Source of the DNA: Poecilobothrus nobilitatus
Taxonomy: Eukaryota > Arthropoda > Insecta > Diptera > Dolichopodidae
Reading direction: 5' to 3'
Length of the DNA: 64,000 nt
Assembly: GCA_947095535.1 (NCBI GenBank)
Contig: OX352772.1
Location: 109,923,256-109,987,255, forward strand
The notes beneath the pieces are model-generated. The model did not search any database. It was not told where the DNA came from and saw only the letters and a program-made list of their open reading frames with translations. Both the position numbers and the translations under genes were made by a program. Positions 34,314 to 44,759 of this stretch are shown one piece after another. The number at the start of each line of letters is the position of its first letter. The first letter of the stretch is position 1.

Positions 34314-34314
34314 G

Positions 34315-34430
34315 TAGGTATAGGGGCACTTTGGCATGGGAAAAAATAAGCCCATATCGCACGACCTAGTTTTTAATAAACCATATCGCACGCCCACGCA
34401 AATTAACCTATATTTGAATGACCTTGAGTT
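34315..34430 (+). repeat. Dispersed repeat, copy at the right boundary of B0
   Basis: Same family and orientation as 1,825-1,905. The Maverick capsid gene ends exactly where this begins (caccgtg then agtaggta). Confidence 0.55.
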
Positions 34431-35619
34431 TTAGAGAAACCGGAAGTGTTGTGACCTGGATTCTGTTAGAAGTTGGGGTAAAATAAGTCTTTTAGAGCTC
34501 TTTGATTGTATATTATAATAGGTCAACATAAAAATAGTTAGCAAAACTATTATATGTAAATATTAAAGCACGTGTTATTTAATATTGGTGAACTAGTTTT
34601 AAAGTGTATCTTTAAGGAATGCGTGTTTTTTTTTTTGTGTTGGTTTACTATAGGAAGAAATACAAAATAACAATTAGCATCTTTCGTTTTTTTTTTTAGC
34701 AGAATATCTGGTTTAGATTACTATGTAGTATTTTAAAAAGGTAGAAAAAGAAAGAGGCAAGAAAAGTTGAATGCAAATAGATTGGTATAGTATAGTATAG
34801 TAAGAACGTAGAATATATATTTACATATATATGTTGCATATAAAAAAGGTTAAAAAGAAATTCAAAATTAGCGTCCACATGTACCTTTTTCTTTTTTTCG
34901 TTTGATTAAATCTGGTTTTGTTTACAATATTTGTATATTATTTAAAAGATAGAAAAAAAGGTAAAAGAATAAATTGAATTATCAAGATAAATTTATTAAG
35001 AATATATTGCATTCTTAAATTTCTGAATACCTGGTATAGGATGGCTTGTATGTTATGAAATTAGAAGGTCAAAAAAAAAAGAAAAATCAAAAGGGTATTA
35101 ATTTCTATGTAGAAAATTCTAAAATAGAAACTATGTAATCAGAAGATTTAAATTGAAATTTGTAATTATGTCGTACAGATGGTAGACAAATTACGTTTTC
35201 GTTATGTATTAAGTTGAGTATGCTTATTTTTTATAATTTTCATTTTAAAAATAAATTTTTCGTTTTACTTTTTTTTCGTTCTAATTAGGTGATACGAAAT
35301 ATAATAGTACGTACATTGACTACTTATATTTTTTTTTTTTTTTTATATGACTCTCTAAAATAGTCAACTCTCACAGAGCTTAAACTGAAAAGCCTGAGAA
35401 AAAAAAATGTAAATAAAATGCAAACGTTTTTTATTAAATATAAGTAATTACTTTCTCTTTATTAAACATTTTTTTAAACATCTATTATTTATAATCTAAA
35501 TAGCTGTAAAAAAAAAGAAAAATTTAAAAGCAAAAAAAAAAGTATAAACAAGTAAAATACAGAATTTTGTTTTTTTTTATTAAATTTTTTTATTTATTAA
35601 TTTTATTTTTATTACAATT
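34431..35619. other. AT-rich stretch with degenerate subrepeats, no gene
   Basis: Phrases around tctggttt...aaaaggtagaaaaag recur loosely at about 34,705, 34,905 and 35,020, and tgcattctt...aatttctg...tacctggt resembles 2,455-2,485 inside B0's terminal repeat. It may be a decayed terminal region of B1. Long poly-T runs occur at about 35,325 and 35,570. Confidence 0.4.
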
Positions 35620-36135
35620 TTATTGGTTAATTGCTAAATGTTTATTGCTTGTTTCATCAAGCAGTTTTAAATTTTCAGTGCTATCTCTAATTAAATAGAG
35701 ATCGCCTTTTAGAATTTCCTCCCGGAATTCCTTATCTTCGAATAGGTCCAGATATGTTTTTGGTATGAAAATTATGTAATTTTCTGTTTCAGAAACCCAA
35801 GACGGTCCATTAACTGTTGGTAATAGTTTAACTTTTTTAATTGTATAGAGCGCATCTGGCTCCATATCTTTTACCTTCAAAACAGTTTTACTTTTTATTT
35901 TTGCATTAAATGATTCCAAACATCTTTTTCTTTTTGGTTGCTCATATGATTGGTGTTGTTCGTATTGTTGTTGTTGTTGTTGTTGGGATTGTTGCTGGTG
36001 CTGTAATTGTTGCTGGTGCTGTGATGCTTGTTGGTGTTGAGGTTGTTGCTGATGCTGGGATTTCTTCCTCTTCGGTGGAAGCATAACCTGTGTTGGTTGT
36101 GTAAAGAAAAATATGTCTTCACTGTTGTTGTCCAT
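35620..36135 (-). CDS. OB-like (candidate ssDNA-binding) protein with polyglutamine tract, B1
   Basis: An intact 171-aa frame. After MDNNSEDIFFFTQPTQVMLP comes a run of about 45 residues that is mostly Gln and His, a basic QPKRKRC, then a globular part: SKTVLKVKDMEPDALYTIKK, LLPTVNGPSW, YIIFIPKTYLDLF, FREEILKGDLYLI, ending LAINQ. The final part matches the broken B0 copy, which has no Gln run. It is divergent from PolB. The basic patch could be a nuclear-localisation signal. Binding of ssDNA during replication is an inference from position. Confidence 0.6.
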   Translation of the reverse strand: MDNNSEDIFFFTQPTQVMLPPKRKKSQHQQQPQHQQASQHQQQLQHQQQSQQQQQQQYEQHQSYEQPKRKRCLESFNAKIKSKTVLKVKDMEPDALYTIKKVKLLPTVNGPSWVSETENYIIFIPKTYLDLFEDKEFREEILKGDLYLIRDSTENLKLLDETSNKHLAINQ

Positions 36136-36735
36136 GCTTGATTATGTTGTTTACTTTGCTTGATTTTAAGTAAGACTATGATTTCTTCTACAAAATTCTG
36201 CAGTATTTATATTAAATAAAATTTTTAGAAATCTATAGAATTTACCAAAGCATATTAATTAAAATTTTAATTTATTGTAATTGCTTTCGGCTTCATAAAT
36301 CAAACTACATTGTTGAAATATTTTCTATTTCAAAGAAAGATTCAAAAAGATGTAGGTAGTTTTAATTAGAAAAAAAAAGGAAGATATAATTTATTAAAAA
36401 TACAATGTTGCAAATACTTTGTTTGAAGATAGGTGTTTACTGTAAAAACAAAATATTTGAGTTTAAACCTGAATTTATTCTATAAATTCCTTTTCGATAA
36501 TTTATATCAAATGCAATTGCATGTAATATATACAATCTACTAACGTATATTTAATTAAAATTGAATCTATTGTAATTACTTTTTTAGAATTCATACATCT
36601 TACAAACATTGTTGCACATATTTGCTTGAAGAAATTTTTTTTTTTTACTCTAAAAACGAAATATTTAAATTAGTTTTGGTTAGTTTGGTCAAATAGCTGC
36701 AGCAAGCGAGTCAATACAAAAATAAAAAATAAAAA
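36136..36735. promoter_or_regulatory. Divergent intergenic region, OB-like gene and PolB (B1)
   Basis: Two imperfect direct repeats about 270 bp apart: ttaattaaaatt...attgtaatt, then caatgttgcaaatact/cattgttgcacatatt, gcttgaag and ctgtaaaaacaaaatattt. The shared caacattgt word also recurs in the B0 counterpart. It could carry promoters or a replication signal. Confidence 0.4.
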
Positions 36736-37105
36736 ATGTCAAAAAAAATTTTATTAGAAAGATTTTTTAATCATTCACCGGAGATAGAATCACTTCCTTA
36801 TAGGATTGAAAGTGATTCAGCATCAGTAGTCAAACGTTTTAACGCACGCGGACGTAAAGTCAAGTTTATAATTAATTCAGTTCCTAATAACGTAGAACCG
36901 GTTAACTGGATAAAAAACGCATTGTATAAAATAATTCAAGATGTTACAACTTATTTGCACCCTCTAGATAAGGTAGGATTAACATTCTGTAGAGAAAGCT
37001 TCAAGCAACATGGTCCTGGATGGCTAAGTTTTAGAAGTGCAGGTGATCTAACATTTTCTGATGTATGGGAAATGATATCAAAAATTTTTCAAAGTGATTC
37101 TGAAG

Positions 37106-37174
37106 GTAACTACTAAATAAATACTTCATTATAATAATTAATATTAATACTTTTATTTTGTTTTTATGTTACAG
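37106..37174 (+). other. Intron in PolB (B1 copy), 69 bp
   Basis: tctgaag is followed by gtaactac and the segment ends ttttatgttacag before gtttaagc. Same codon and phase as the B0 intron. Confidence 0.82.
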
Positions 37175-39373
37175 GTTTAAGCACAGATACATTTTGTCTT
37201 TCAGTTACATCTGTAAGGCTACCATTTGGGAGAGGAAGATCACGAAAATATTCATGATATGATGAGGAAAGCTTAAAGCGAAAGGGAATAATTTGCATTA
37301 AAAACAAAAACAATTTATGTCTACCTCAGGCCTTAATTGTGGCAATATCACAAACTAAAAATGATAAGAACTACAAACACAAAATTCGTAATGATACAGG
37401 AAAATTACAAACTTTAAAAGCTATCGAACTAACTAAAAATGCAGGAGTAAAAATTCCAAATAAAGGTTGTGAAATACACGAACTCAAAAAGTTTCAAGAA
37501 TATTTGAAAAATTATAAAATTGTTGTGTACAAATGGGCCGACAGAAACCATGTATGTGGTGAATACTTTTGCAGGATTTGCAGTAACTATGTTCCTGAGA
37601 ATCATAAATGTTTTATTCAACAAAACAAAAATCAACCTAAACTAAAAAATTTTATTTATATATTTTACGATTTGGAAACACAACAAGAAAAAGCTTTTGG
37701 AGAGAAGTACATAAGAGGCATTCTATCAGATATTAAACTACATGAACCAAATTTGTGTGTTTTCGAGCAAAGATGTGACGCATGTATTTCGTTGTCCTCG
37801 TTATATTTTTGTGAAACATGTAAATTTAGAAGAAGAGGAATTAAAGAGGGAAATATTATAGAGCAATTTCTGATGTATAATGGAGATAAGAAAAGCATTC
37901 AAAACTGTCGTGGTAATAGCACATAATGGACAATCTTTTGCCCATCAATTTATTTTAAATATTATATTAGAAAAAACCTCTTTGAAAACTAAACTAATTA
38001 TGCGAGGTTCAAAAATGATCATGATGTTATTAGATAACATAAAATTTATAGACTCAATTAATTACTTTGCAATGACATTATCAAAATTACCAAAGGCTTT
38101 TGATTTACAAATTGATTTGAAAATAGGATATTTCCCGCATCTCTTCAATACAACGGAAAATAAAAATTATATTGGACCATTACCACCTGTTGAATATTAT
38201 AACCCAGATACCATGAAAACTAAAGAACGTGAAGTATTTCTGAAATGGTATGAAGATCACAAAAATGATGAATTCTATATGGAAAATGATATTGTAAAAT
38301 ATTGTATAAATGACGTAGCAATACTAACGCAATCATGCTTAAAGTTCAGAGAATTTTTTCTTAGAGAATGTAACGTTGAACCTTCTCTAGAGGCCATAAC
38401 TATAGCGTCTACTTGTAATCTTGGATTTAGACGTAATTTTTTAAAATCAGATACGATTGGTTTAATACCCAAACGGGTACAGGTATTTAGATAACCAATC
38501 AAAGGCAGCTATTCAATGGTTGGTTTGGAAGGAGGAAAAACGGAATATTAACATTAGACATGCTGCTAAACAAAAAGAAGCTGTCGTAGCCGGTGTAAAA
38601 GTTGATGGTTTTTGTTCAGAAACTAATCAAGTTTTTGAATTTTATGGATGTTATTATCACGGTCATCCTGACTGTTTTCCACGTAATCGTAATTCATATT
38701 TATATGATGATAAAAATGATACAATGAATGAACGATATGATAGAACTATTAGAAAATCTGATAGGTTGAAAAGATTAGATTACAATGTAATTGAAATGTG
38801 ATGTGATTTTTATTTTTGGAATGTGATTTTTATTCTCAAATAAGTAAAAGGAAAATGATTTACTTAAATAACCATCCATTAGTACAACTTTCACCATTAA
38901 AACCTCGGGATTCTTTTTATGGTGGTCGTACAGATAATGTTTACAACTACTACAAATGTAAAAAAGGAGAAAAAATAAAATATATAGATATTTGTTCTTT
39001 ATATCCATGGGTTTGTAAATATGGAAAATTTCCTGTCGGCCATCCAGATGTTTTTGTAGGAAACGTTAATTGTACTAAACAAAATTTAAAAGATTTGAAT
39101 GGACTTAAAAAATGTAAAATTTTACCACCAGAAAATCTTATACATCCAGTATTACCTGTAAAACAAAACAACAAATTAATGTTTTCCTTATGTCGCACAT
39201 GTAGTGAGGAAAAAAACCTAAATGAATTTTGTTTACATAATGATAACGAAAGAGCTTTAATTGGAACATGGATTATTTATCTAAGGTTTTATATGACATG
39301 TTAACAAATCCATCTATAGACGTTTTTGGTATTCTTCCAGTAAGTGAGGAAAACTATAATTAATTAATTATAG

Positions 39374-39416
39374 CTTCTTTGTACTGCCAATTAACTATAA
39401 TGGCAGTACAAAGAAG
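39374..39416. repeat. Perfect 16-bp inverted repeat with 11-nt loop
   Basis: cttctttgtactgcca and its exact complement tggcagtacaaagaag flank a short AT loop, inside the damaged end of PolB. The right arm looks like coding sequence (the EEAG of the polymerase), the left arm like its inverted copy. Confidence 0.85.
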
Positions 39417-39479
39417 AAGCAGGTGAATCATTATCTACTGTAAATGTATGTATTTCAGCTTACACAACTACTCAAGCTC

Positions 39480-39608
39480 GATTAAAATTAAATAATCGAC
39501 TAAATCGATTTACCACGTGTCATTTAGACCTTTCTGTTTGAATTTTCTTCTAAGTAATTTACGTCTTGCCTGTCTGTGAATTTCAGTCACTATTTGAGCT
39601 CTTGACAT
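39480..39608 (-). pseudogene. Maverick B1 integrase, N-terminal stub
   Basis: Reads MSRAQIVTEIHRQARRKLLR, then GLNDTW-stop-IDLVDY, matching the start of the Polinton integrase up to the first strand of the catalytic domain. Everything beyond, including all three catalytic acids, is gone; the 3' edge meets the end of PolB. Confidence 0.75.
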
Positions 39609-39798
39609 TTTGTTTTAAAAATGTTAAAGGTAATGTTATAATAATTATTATACATAAAATGATAGACCAAAGCATGGTTTAAACTAATCATCTAATTGAG
39701 TTTAATTTGCTTTTATACTTTTCTACATGAGTATATAACCCAACTTTTCTTTTCAAATTTAATTCACTTCCATTCCGATTGCTCAACAACTCGCTGAA
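39609..39798. promoter_or_regulatory. Divergent promoter region (B1)
   Basis: Near-identical to 7,703-7,892, including gcttttatacttttctacat and gagtatataac. Confidence 0.4.
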
Positions 39799-40005
39799 AT
39801 GCTGCCTGATTCCACATCATTTCCATTTAAAGAAACTGTAGATGATGTAAATACACAAGGTCAGATACAAGAAAATGAAATTATGTCCACCATGGACGAC
39901 GAAGATTTAGCAGAAACTGAGGAATTTACACCACCATTTCAGATAGTTGAATTAGAAGATGAAGAAGAAGAAGTGGAAGAAGAAATTGAGGAAGATAATA
40001 AATAA
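39799..40005 (+). CDS. Acidic small protein, B1, shortened (68 aa)
   Basis: Same N-terminal 60 codons as 7,893-8,189 with the acidic run ELEDEEEEVEEEIEED, but a deletion of about 87 bp fuses it to a stop. The B0 copy's tail (NEIWDINNQQGDLDYFNDL) is absent. Confidence 0.6.
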   Translation: MLPDSTSFPFKETVDDVNTQGQIQENEIMSTMDDEDLAETEEFTPPFQIVELEDEEEEVEEEIEEDNK

Positions 40006-40089
40006 TTTTAATTAAATAATCTAATGAAAGGTGTACAGAAAAATATTTGTCTATCTAGAACATATAAATAAAAAATAAAAATTTTTATA

Positions 40090-40653
40090 TTATTTGTTGT
40101 GATTTATTTTGTTTGTTTTATGTAGTATATTACAGATTTGCTCCGTTAAAATTACAGGAATTTCAAAAAATAACCTTGAGTAATTACATTGTACATTAAA
40201 ACGTTGTATTGGTACATAAATTTCTCTTTCTAACCTAAATACTTGTTGTTCGACACATAAATTTAGATATTCCCAAACATAGTCTTTTACATTTAACTCA
40301 GCAGATTTATAAAAGATCATCACTGCGTGAAGAAAATCGCTTAAATTGTAAAACTGCTCTGCTTCTTCTTTGTTAATACTTATACTTTGCCCGTTCGCTG
40401 ATTTTAGTCCATGATGAAAGTTCTGTTTTATATCTTTTATTATCAGCTTATCGAGTTTTTTGTTAAATTCGTAATAAAATTTATTCCATTCATGATATTT
40501 TAAGACAATTGACTTTTTACCAATACGGTGAATTATACTTGAGGCTTCAAATGATTCACAGTCAAATCCAACAGCAATTTTTAATGTATGACTCTTATTC
40601 AGAAAATATGTGTAACTTAGCAATAAATTTGTGTTCTGACTTGGTGCTTCCAT
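40090..40653 (-). CDS. Orphan B187 protein (187 aa), B1
   Basis: Intact from MEAPSQNTNLLL to HKTNKINHNK. Mixed alpha/beta-looking composition with no motif I recognise. It lies between the acidic gene and the protease in both B copies, and its homologue in B0 was the target of element A. It is one of the few unbroken long genes here. Confidence 0.65.
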   Translation of the reverse strand: MEAPSQNTNLLLSYTYFLNKSHTLKIAVGFDCESFEASSIIHRIGKKSIVLKYHEWNKFYYEFNKKLDKLIIKDIKQNFHHGLKSANGQSISINKEEAEQFYNLSDFLHAVMIFYKSAELNVKDYVWEYLNLCVEQQVFRLEREIYVPIQRFNVQCNYSRLFFEIPVILTEQICNILHKTNKINHNK

Positions 40654-40691
40654 TCCTTTAATTTTACTAAAACCTGTTTATATTGTTTTTA

Positions 40692-41180
40692 TTATTTATA
40701 CGTTTTGGGAACACAAATTTGTAATGAGTTATATTTTCCAAATACATTTTGAAAGGTACTTAAAATATACTTATCGTTTTCTAGTTGATTTCCTTTATTA
40801 AATTTTTTTAAAACAGCGTTCATACTATAACCGCAACATCTATACCACGTATAAACACAACAATATTGCCCACAGACATCTGAATAGTTACTTTGTAACT
40901 GTTTCTTATTAAAAATTATACATTGGTTTTTTAAGTAACTTAAAATTTCTAATTTATCTGGTTTTCTACCAAACGAATCAAAGTATTCAACACAGCCATT
41001 CTTTGGCTTAAAAATAGCTAACCAATGTGTTCCCGGATCTTTTGATTTATCAGTGTTTACAATTAAAAAAGTTTGTTTTTCAATTATTCTGCGGAGTTGA
41101 TCCAGAGCAAAAACTCCTTAAAAAAATTTACGTGTGTGTTTGTTACATTTTAATACGTCACTTATCTCTAGGGTATTCAT
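40692..41180 (-). pseudogene. Maverick B1 adenain-like cysteine protease, one stop
   Basis: Catalytic set: H in DPGTHWLAIFK, acidic residue in VEYFDSFG, Q in QLQSNY and C in SDVCGQYCC, ending VPKTYK (about 162 codons, short but typical of the class). A TAA created by AAA to TAA follows RKFF (about 41,117), so translation from the ATG would stop early. It would mature capsid proteins. The first 17 codons are duplicated at the head of every tandem unit. Confidence 0.87.
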
Positions 41181-41512
41181 CAATCAAATTGACTCAAGTC
41201 ATATACTTTAGTTGTTTCTTTAATATAATTTGATAAAAACTCTTTTTTGATTTTTTTATTTGTTATAATAACATCAAATTTTTCTAGTATTTGACAGAGC
41301 TCTTTATTTATTTTATCGTTGTACACAGTTCCAAAAGAGTAATTATCAAAATTATCATTTATAAAATCCCTAGTTGGAAATTTATACTTGAGCTCCTTTA
41401 CAAACTTTTTACAAGGTTCTTTAAAACCAATTATACAAATATCTTTCCCAAACAAGGTATTATTATCATCACTACAAAATGTTACATCCAGAAGTGCACA
41501 AGACAGTGACAT
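41180..41512 (-). CDS. Orphan B110 protein, unit 1
   Basis: Intact 110 aa, nearly identical to the B0 copy (GTVYNDKIN version). TGATG overlap with the protease start. Confidence 0.6.
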   Translation of the reverse strand: MSLSCALLDVTFCSDDNNTLFGKDICIIGFKEPCKKFVKELKYKFPTRDFINDNFDNYSFGTVYNDKINKELCQILEKFDVIITNKKIKKEFLSNYIKETTKVYDLSQFD

Positions 41513-41549
41513 TTTGTCAAATATTCAAATTTACTTTTATGTATGCTAT

Positions 41550-42849
41550 TTATAGGTTTGAGAATATATTTCGGTTTTTATCAATTTGTAAATTTGCATC
41601 TAATTCTAAATAAACAATAGCAGTCAGTGTAGATGTAAGTGGTTTTGATATCCTTGCCTCAATTCTAACTGTACCTTGATTTGGTAGACCTTGACACACT
41701 TCATTTCCTGATGCATCTGGAGTTTAATCAAAAGCTAGAATGAAAAATCCATTACTAAATATGGTTTTTGTTTTCTGATGACCTTTATCATTATGGTAAA
41801 TTCTAGTTCCTGCAAAAAGTGTACTGTATGCTCTTGTACAGCAATTATTTTCATCTGAAAAACTGGTTTCAATTGCTGAATTAGGTATTTGAACACCATT
41901 TACGTTTAACACAAATTGTGAAATATCAAAATGTTTAAAATTGTATGGCTTTTTGACCTTTTTCCAGAGTAACCTGCATTTTCTGTCATGCAAAAAATGA
42001 TTGTGTTTGGCAACTGTCCAATAAAAACATTATCAAGTGATATAGATGAACTATTCTGTGGAATGGTAAAAGTTTTTACCTCTACCCGTTTGTAATTGTA
42101 TTTGGCATTAGTTTTTTCCAATACAGCATTATGTGCTAATAACACACTAGGATTAATTGTTACATGTCTCATAAATAAAGTGGTCTAAAATTTTCAATTG
42201 AGATTCATCAGTATCATCTGCAAAGAGGTAAAAAACTGGTTTTTCTAATCTTAGGATAACTCGAACATCGACATTGTTTATGAGAAGTGTAGGTTGGTTA
42301 AACATATCTAAATGTAGTTTCCCTATAAGTTCCACTACATTGCTATTTTGGTATAATTTTTTACTTTCTTTTGAACCACTATTATCTGTTTTTGCTATAT
42401 TTGGCTTATCTAACATCCATCCACCACACTCCAAATGCGTTGTTGCGGCATCCGTACCATTATTTAACAATGATTCAATATAGGCTCTGTAATGATAATT
42501 GCCATCTGATGGAGATATATTCTTTCCATTTAGTTGAACATTGCATTGTTTTATTAAAGAATGTAACATATTATTAACCACACTTGGTTGTTGTATAGGT
42601 GTTCCATCAGTTTTTTTTATCTTTATTCCATTGAGCTCCATCTTTTTTTAAAATTTGTACTTTTAATTTTAGATATGTCGAAGACAAGTCTCTATATGTA
42701 TCACCGTGCCCTAGTGAAACAAATTCTATGACAGATGGATTATCTAAAGAAGAAATAGGGTTATAGGAAACTTCTTCAGATCGTAAAATACTTGACTGAA
42801 TAGGCTGTGTTTTAAAAATATCAAGCTCTGATTTCATACATTCAATCAT
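41550..42849 (-). pseudogene. Major capsid protein, unit 1
   Basis: Full span of about 430 codons. The N terminus is MIECMKSELDIFKTQPIQSS, with SVIEFVSLGHGDTYRDLSST following; the rest is as in B0. Breaks: frameshift in a poly-T run near 42,645, a 2-nt loss near 42,180, the ggaaaaagg frameshift near 41,960 and the TAA in FD-stop-TPD at 41,724 (shared with B0 and not with units 2-4). Confidence 0.87.
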
Positions 42850-42851
42850 AA

Positions 42852-43285
42852 TTATTCAAAAATATCTTTTTGTTTGTTTTTGTTATTAACTTTGCGTCGC
42901 TTCGACGTAAAATAATTTAATTATCAGAGGTCTTTTTATAGGTTTTCTTCGTTTTTTTTTGCCTTGTCCATACATTTCATTGAGTTTGCGAACTGCACCA
43001 CGTCTTACATTTTTCATTATCTCTTTACTCCGACCTTGAACCACTTCTTTTACATTTGCACTTGTGGCAATATCAGATAATACATTAATACCAGAGTTAA
43101 TAACCTCTTTTTTTAATATATTAGCTCCAGATGGTTTTAAATATCTAAAAAGACCACTGAAAAAGCTCCCTAACCCTCGTAAGTAAGCCCTTTTGGTAAG
43201 ATACAATTGAGTGTAACAAAGGACCAATATCCTCAAGACCTTTTCCTGATTGAACTAAATAATATTTGTAGTACGCTCTCTCCAT
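42852..43285 (-). pseudogene. Basic core-like virion protein, unit 1
   Basis: Starts MERAYYKYYLVQSGKGLED, shifts frame in the GLGSFFSGLFRYLKPSG region, then EVINSGINVLSDIATSANV and a strongly basic GQGKKKRRKPIKRP. The layout (short hydrophobic start, helix, basic tail) resembles Maverick/adenoviral core or pVI/pX-like proteins that bind DNA in virions. Its stop lies 2 bp upstream of the capsid ATG. Confidence 0.6.
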
Positions 43286-43331
43286 AATGAATAATATAAA
43301 ATAATATATAATTTTGTAAAATCGCTTTTAT

Positions 43332-44053
43332 TTATACTTTTTTAAAATGTAATACAATTTTTGTTGGAATATTGGAAAAGTTTATTTTGTATCCATATTT
43401 ATCACATAAAGTAATGAAATGCTATTAAATGATTTTTCCACATTGCAATATTGAATATTACTGAATTCTTTTACAGTATCAGTGAAAGAATTTTGTATGT
43501 TAACAGATCTTAAACACCTTATATCTTTATCACCTATTTTTTGCGGTTCAATTATGTCTGTGTATATAAAAAACATATCTGGTTTACTAATGGGAATCAA
43601 TTGTACACTATCTATAAAAGTTCTGAAAGCTTCTATTACATATGATATATATTTTTTAAAATCTGCAATTTTAAAAGATACTTGATTGAAACATGTTGAA
43701 AAACAAAAGTCCTTCGAGGGTATAAGCGTAATTTGCTCTTATTTTTATATCTATTTTGGGCTTAGTAACACATATTGTGGTGTAACTTAAATTTTTAGGC
43801 ATCTCCTCAGCTTTGGTTGGTTGTATATAATGAACTTCATCGTTTACAAAATTAAAAATTCCCCAAATCAACTGTCGTTCAACTTCTTTTCTTGTAAACC
43901 TATTAAGTGGGCGTATATTTTGAATTAGTGTTGGTAGTAGAAAAACTTTCCAGTTCCATATCATTTGTTTTTCTATGTATGGAATATATGATGTTCCAAC
44001 TCCTATCATATCTTTCTGCATACCTTTAATAAATATTTGAGTACTTTTTTCTC
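43332..44053 (-). pseudogene. Penton-like protein, unit 1, N-terminus deleted
   Basis: Retains KQMIWNWKVFLLPTLIQNIR, RFTRKEVERQLIWGIFN and PISKPDMFFIYTDIIEP, with a frameshift near 43,690. Compared with unit 3, about 500 bp covering the first 80 codons and the end of gene X are deleted; the junction lies near 44,055 at a shared cttc. Confidence 0.7.
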
Positions 44054-44420
44054 ATTCTTCTTTTTCATATACTTCTTCTTCTTCAGGAACAACTTGTATT
44101 CCAACATTCTTATATTCAGGAAAATGCGATTGAGTTTCCGCATCTATATACATTGGTTTTGCACGAGTTTGAGTACCTTTTGTTTCCGTAATTTTTATTT
44201 TCTCTTCTTTATTTCTAGGAAGTTGTCGTTTTTTGTTTCTTATTTTAAATAAATTTTGTCTGTATAAATTCCATTTTTGAGTATCCGTGATATGTTTATT
44301 TAAAAATATTTTTTTCATATTTTTATCCAATTCATTGAGTTCAATGTCTGCATTTTGCTTCATTCTTTCATAAATCTCAGGTTTTAAAATTATCATTTTA
44401 TTAAATGTTGTATTAGTCAT
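44052..44420 (-). pseudogene. Gene X (conserved Maverick protein), unit 1, C-terminus deleted
   Basis: Starts MTNTTFNKMIILKPEIYERM, then ELDKNMKKIFL, KWNLYRQNLFKIRNKKRQ and an acidic tail. The pattern of a hydrophobic start, a short helix and KW-LY is shared by small Maverick proteins of unknown function. Its ATG overlaps the stop of gene Y (ATGA). Confidence 0.55.
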
Positions 44421-44759
44421 TTTATAAACTTTCCGATTATCCCTGATAGTATTGCACCAAGAAGTGTAGGTAAAAATGCACCACGTTGAATAATAATTTT
44501 TCTTTTGCATTTTCTTTTTCAATTGCATTTTTGCAATTAATCTATAAATAATTTTTTCCGGCAAATAAGTGATCTTAATTCTTTTTTATACTTTCGTAAT
44601 TGGGTTGTTGCTATTTTACTCAGATTACAATTACTTTTTAAAATATTTAAAGAGATTTCGTAAAATGTTTTTATTACTTCAGGGTCACAGTGTTTTATAA
44701 TTACTTTCTGGTCTTCAAAATATGTCGATTGGTCTTCAAACTTTTCATATTCCTCCCCA
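44417..44759 (-). pseudogene. Gene Y (small protein with hydrophobic tail), unit 1
   Basis: The ATPase frame runs straight into CDPEVIKTFYEISLNILK, LRKYKKELRSLI; after a frame change the tail reads KRKIIIQRGAFLPTLL and GAILSGIIGKFIK before TGA. The basic helix plus QRG-FLP-LL tail is a recurring Maverick small protein, probably virion- or membrane-associated. Its start is not resolved. Confidence 0.5.

Larger units (their letters stand above)
2190..34314 (-). mobile_element. Maverick/Polinton copy B0, interrupted by two younger elements
   Basis: The ordered remains are: terminal repeat, PolB, small OB-like gene, integrase, acidic gene, orphan B187, adenain-like protease, orphan B110 and major capsid protein. 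Element A sits inside B187 and an errantivirus inside the protease. Removing both insertions leaves the same gene order as 39.6-42.7 kb, which is direct evidence for nesting. The right side stops abruptly inside the capsid gene at about 34,314, so the core-like, penton-like, X, Y and ATPase genes and the right terminal repeat are missing here. Confidence 0.85.
36736..39495 (+). pseudogene. Maverick B1 DNA polymerase B (PolB)
   Basis: Exon 1 (MSKKILLERF, 36,736-37,105), an intron, then GRGRS, a shorter cysteine region (ICSNYVPENHKC), exonuclease motif I IFYDLETQQE, motif II IAHNGQSFAHQF with His where Asp is usual, motif III YCINDVAIL, the FEFYGCYYHGHPDC block, and motif A YIDICSLYP. After CKILPPENLIHPVLP and RALIGTWII, motifs B and C are missing; a remnant (SIDVFGILPVSEE, then STVNVCISAYTTTQARLKL) runs into the integrase stub. 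Several frame changes occur (near 37,255, 37,900, 38,490, 38,800). B0 and B1 have lost different parts. Confidence 0.88.

Noticed and set aside
34696..34878. Minus-strand frame of 60 aa with hydrophobic content
   Set aside because: Low-complexity AT-rich sequence, no similarity between frames or copies, no neighbours supporting a gene.
41950..41975. Programmed ribosomal frameshift in the capsid gene at ggaaaaagg
   Set aside because: It lacks a standard slippery heptamer and other lesions in the gene are plainly disabling; kept only as a possible alternative in the shared-lesion finding.
42274..42577. Plus-strand frames of 68-72 aa repeated in B0 and the tandem units (for example 41,291-41,509, 47,754-48,057)
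   Set aside because: Shadows of the capsid and B110 genes; repeated only because the units repeat.
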